NCBI GenBank assembly: GCA_025526915.1
Contig: JAHLKH010000043.1
Coordinates: 1-64,000 of the forward strand
Direction: 5' to 3'
Origin: Entophlyctis helioformis
Lineage: Eukaryota > Chytridiomycota > Chytridiomycetes > Chytridiales > Chytriomycetaceae
Length of the DNA stretch: 64,000 bases
In this document: positions 62,501 to 64,000 of the stretch, piece after piece
Layout of the letters: the number at the start of each line of letters is the position of its first letter
Numbering within the stretch: the first letter of the stretch is position 1
Translations under genes and position numbers: made by a program
The notes under the pieces: model-generated
What the model saw: the letters and a program-made list of their open reading frames with translations, nothing else
What the model was told of the DNA's origin: nothing
Database searches by the model: none

Positions 62501-63339
62501 GCGGTTGGCGCAGACTCACCAAGGAAGCAGCGCGAGTGCTGCAGCGGTTCTACTTGACGCTTCGAGGGTGAGTTGGACGGCCAAAGCAGTGATGCGCCAA
62601 GTGATGCTGACGTGACCGATGCGTGGATATCCCGGGCGGCTGAATGGATGGCTGATGCAGCAAGTATCGCTCCATCGACTCAACGCCCATCACAACACGG
62701 CAACTTGAGTCCATGATCCGACTGTCAGAGGCACGCGCACGGTCAGAGTTGCGCGAAGAAGTCACGGAACAAGACGCGCAGGATGTCGTGCAGATCATGA
62801 AAGTCAGTCTCTGGGACACGTACGAAGACGATACTGGGCAGATTGACTTTCAGCGATCGCAGCTGGGTGCGTTGGCGGCTGATTGGCTTGGCGTGCTTGC
62901 TGGTGCGTTCCAGCCAAGTTGTGGCGGCTGACAATATGGACTGGTGGATTATGGGGCTGTGAACACGACAGGATCCGGCATGAGCAAGCGAGGCGAGCCC
63001 AAGCGGTTTGTTGCCGAGCTGCAAAAGGTTGCACAGAGGCGTGCCAACAACCGGTTTGACCACGACGAGCTGTATGCGATTGCTCAAGGTGAAGATGTGC
63101 TGCAATGCTTCTCGACAATGGAAGCATGTGCAGATAGACTGATTGAGAACGCCGTCCAACAGAGATCCGCCTCAAGTACGACCGATTTCCAGACATGGTC
63201 GAGTCACTCAACATCCAGGGTGAGTGGTTGGCATGACGTGCTGCGCAATGGAAACCATCAAAGCTTACATGGAATGTGCTCTGCAGGGTACTTGCTCAAG
63301 AAAGGGTACAAGCAGTACGAGCTGTCAACAGCGTACTGA
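59514..63339 (+). CDS. MCM8: DNA helicase MCM8
   Basis: AAA+ helicase that, with MCM9, acts in homologous recombination and interstrand crosslink repair. Fourteen exons: 59514-59949, 60030-60127, 60214-60505, 60617-61252, 61339-61431, 61519-61858, 61945-62074, 62146-62191, 62281-62443, 62514-62567, 62661-62866, 62972-63088, 63163-63219 and 63287-63339. Phases close, giving 906 aa. It has an RGG-type Gly/Arg-rich N-terminus, the zinc ribbon CTKCNQ...CTAFGC, the presensor MCM core [18 protein letters not shown] (Walker A), [17 protein letters not shown] (Walker B), the arginine finger [13 protein letters not shown], and the MCM8-type ending [21 protein letters not shown] then a winged-helix domain ([13 protein letters not shown]). 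[15 protein letters not shown] with [17 protein letters not shown] identifies MCM8 rather than MCM2-7. Most Dikarya have lost it. Confidence 0.94.
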
Positions 63340-63420
63340 GCCAATGAACCAAGATGGATGCAATCTGCTCGCGTTCAGAGCATGTCAAACACAGGAGCCT
63401 TCATTTGCTGAACGCCAACG

Positions 63421-64000
63421 TCAGTTTGTAGCCCTCTTGTGCTTGGACATGCCGACCCTGATCTGGGCGACAAGCAGCCTCTTGACAAGCGTCTCGAGCC
63501 GTCTCTTGGTCGCGGCGTATTCCTTGCCCTTGCCGGCCACGTCCTCGAGCATCGCGCGTGCAGCGTCCAGCGACATGCTGTCCATCATGATCCCAGCAAC
63601 AGATGGGTCTTTGGCAGCCGCCGCCTGCAGCATGTCTGCATCAAAGCCGTGTTCATGCTTCAGGAAGAACCGCACAATGCGCACGTGTCCCTCCCTGCAT
63701 GCCTCGCGAAATGCTGCCTGTGTGTACGACTCTGGCTTGGTGGTGTACAGCTGCTTGACCCTTGAAGGACTGTTTGCCTTGACAACAGCCAGGAGGGCAT
63801 CCGTGACAAGCAAAGCGACTTCAGGACGATGCTGTGCTAGAAACACGACCACGTCATCATGACCGCGTCGAATGGCGAACCGCTTCGCGTTCTTAGTGCA
63901 TCCGGCACTGCTGTTGGCATGGAGCCACTTGACCACGTCGAGGTGTCCGCCGGCAGCAGCATCGTCCATCGCATCCGAGGTGAAGCCGTCGAGTCCATTC
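63421..64000 (-). CDS. Ankyrin-type repeat protein, C-terminal part (cut by window edge)
   Basis: The frame is open from the window end to a stop at 63421-63423, about 192 residues seen. It contains degenerate repeats of the style SDAMDDAAAGGHLDVVKWLHAN, KRFAIRRGHDDVVVFLAQHR, REACREGHVRIVRFFLKHEHG and ADMLQAAAAKDPSVAGIMM. The GHLDVVKWLH form belongs to the large ankyrin families of chytrids, amoebae and oomycetes, where copies are many. The end is basic with LVKRLLVAQIRVGMSKHKR. The N-terminus and the number of repeats are unknown. It converges on MCM8 with 81 bp between stops. Confidence 0.75.
   Translation of the reverse strand, partial: NGLDGFTSDAMDDAAAGGHLDVVKWLHANSSAGCTKNAKRFAIRRGHDDVVVFLAQHRPEVALLVTDALLAVVKANSPSRVKQLYTTKPESYTQAAFREACREGHVRIVRFFLKHEHGFDADMLQAAAAKDPSVAGIMMDSMSLDAARAMLEDVAGKGKEYAATKRRLETLVKRLLVAQIRVGMSKHKRATN

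Overview
This window is nuclear DNA of a eukaryote. It is GC-rich and gene-dense: 26 genes or gene fragments, nearly all split by short GT-AG introns (about 109 placed here, mostly 50-300 nt, many with a CTGAC/CTAAC-like branch motif). Genes lie on both strands with very short spacers. I see no operons, rRNA, tRNA, CRISPR array or transposase. The gene content suggests a flagellated (zoosporic) fungus of the chytrid or blastocladiomycete kind. Fungal-type features are a Pho80-type cyclin, a histidine biosynthesis aminotransferase and an Mss4-type PIP5K. Flagellum-linked features are a WDR60/dynein-2 intermediate chain, a SAM-domain kinesin-13 and a dynein light intermediate chain. MCM8, UGGT and UDP-glucose dehydrogenase fit an early-diverging lineage. 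The taxonomic placement is inference.

Layout. 1-6.8 kb: 3' end of an unknown gene (+), transcription elongation factor Spt5 (-), and a membrane/poly-proline protein resembling mitochondrial fission regulators (-). 7.4-15 kb: 4-coumarate-CoA-ligase-like enzyme (+), mitochondrial inner membrane peptidase IMP1 (-), PIP5K (+), and a small hypothetical (-). 15-20.3 kb: WDR60-like dynein-2 chain (+) and an unknown helical protein (+). 20.3-27.4 kb: insulinase-type M16 protease (-), head-to-head with an unknown 1200-residue protein (+). 27.6-38.4 kb: five co-directional genes (+), namely UDP-glucose 6-dehydrogenase, CARM1-like arginine methyltransferase, thiol/halide methyltransferase and the 17-exon UGGT, followed by a small unknown gene (-) and UROD (+). 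41-58.5 kb: a minus-strand run of dynein LIC, divergent actin, Pho80-like cyclin, SAM-kinesin-13, exocyst Sec15 and histidinol-phosphate aminotransferase. 58.5-64 kb: an unknown 197-residue protein (+), MCM8 (+) and a truncated ankyrin-type gene (-).

Main oddities. (1) A roughly 320-350 bp near-identical inverted duplication carries an exon-intron-exon piece of the small gene at 38.6-39.2 kb into the spacer near 45.8-46.1 kb. (2) A 4-nt microexon is needed to keep the SAM domain of the kinesin in frame. (3) Four otherwise intact genes each carry exactly one apparent +1 frameshift, three of them in G/C homopolymers. (4) Four GC-AG introns. (5) Three head-to-head gene pairs have start codons only about 30-60 bp apart. 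(6) The actin and the dynein LIC have altered nucleotide-binding motifs.

Exon coordinates were derived by hand from splice consensus, reading-frame phase and family similarity. They are models, not transcript-supported structures.
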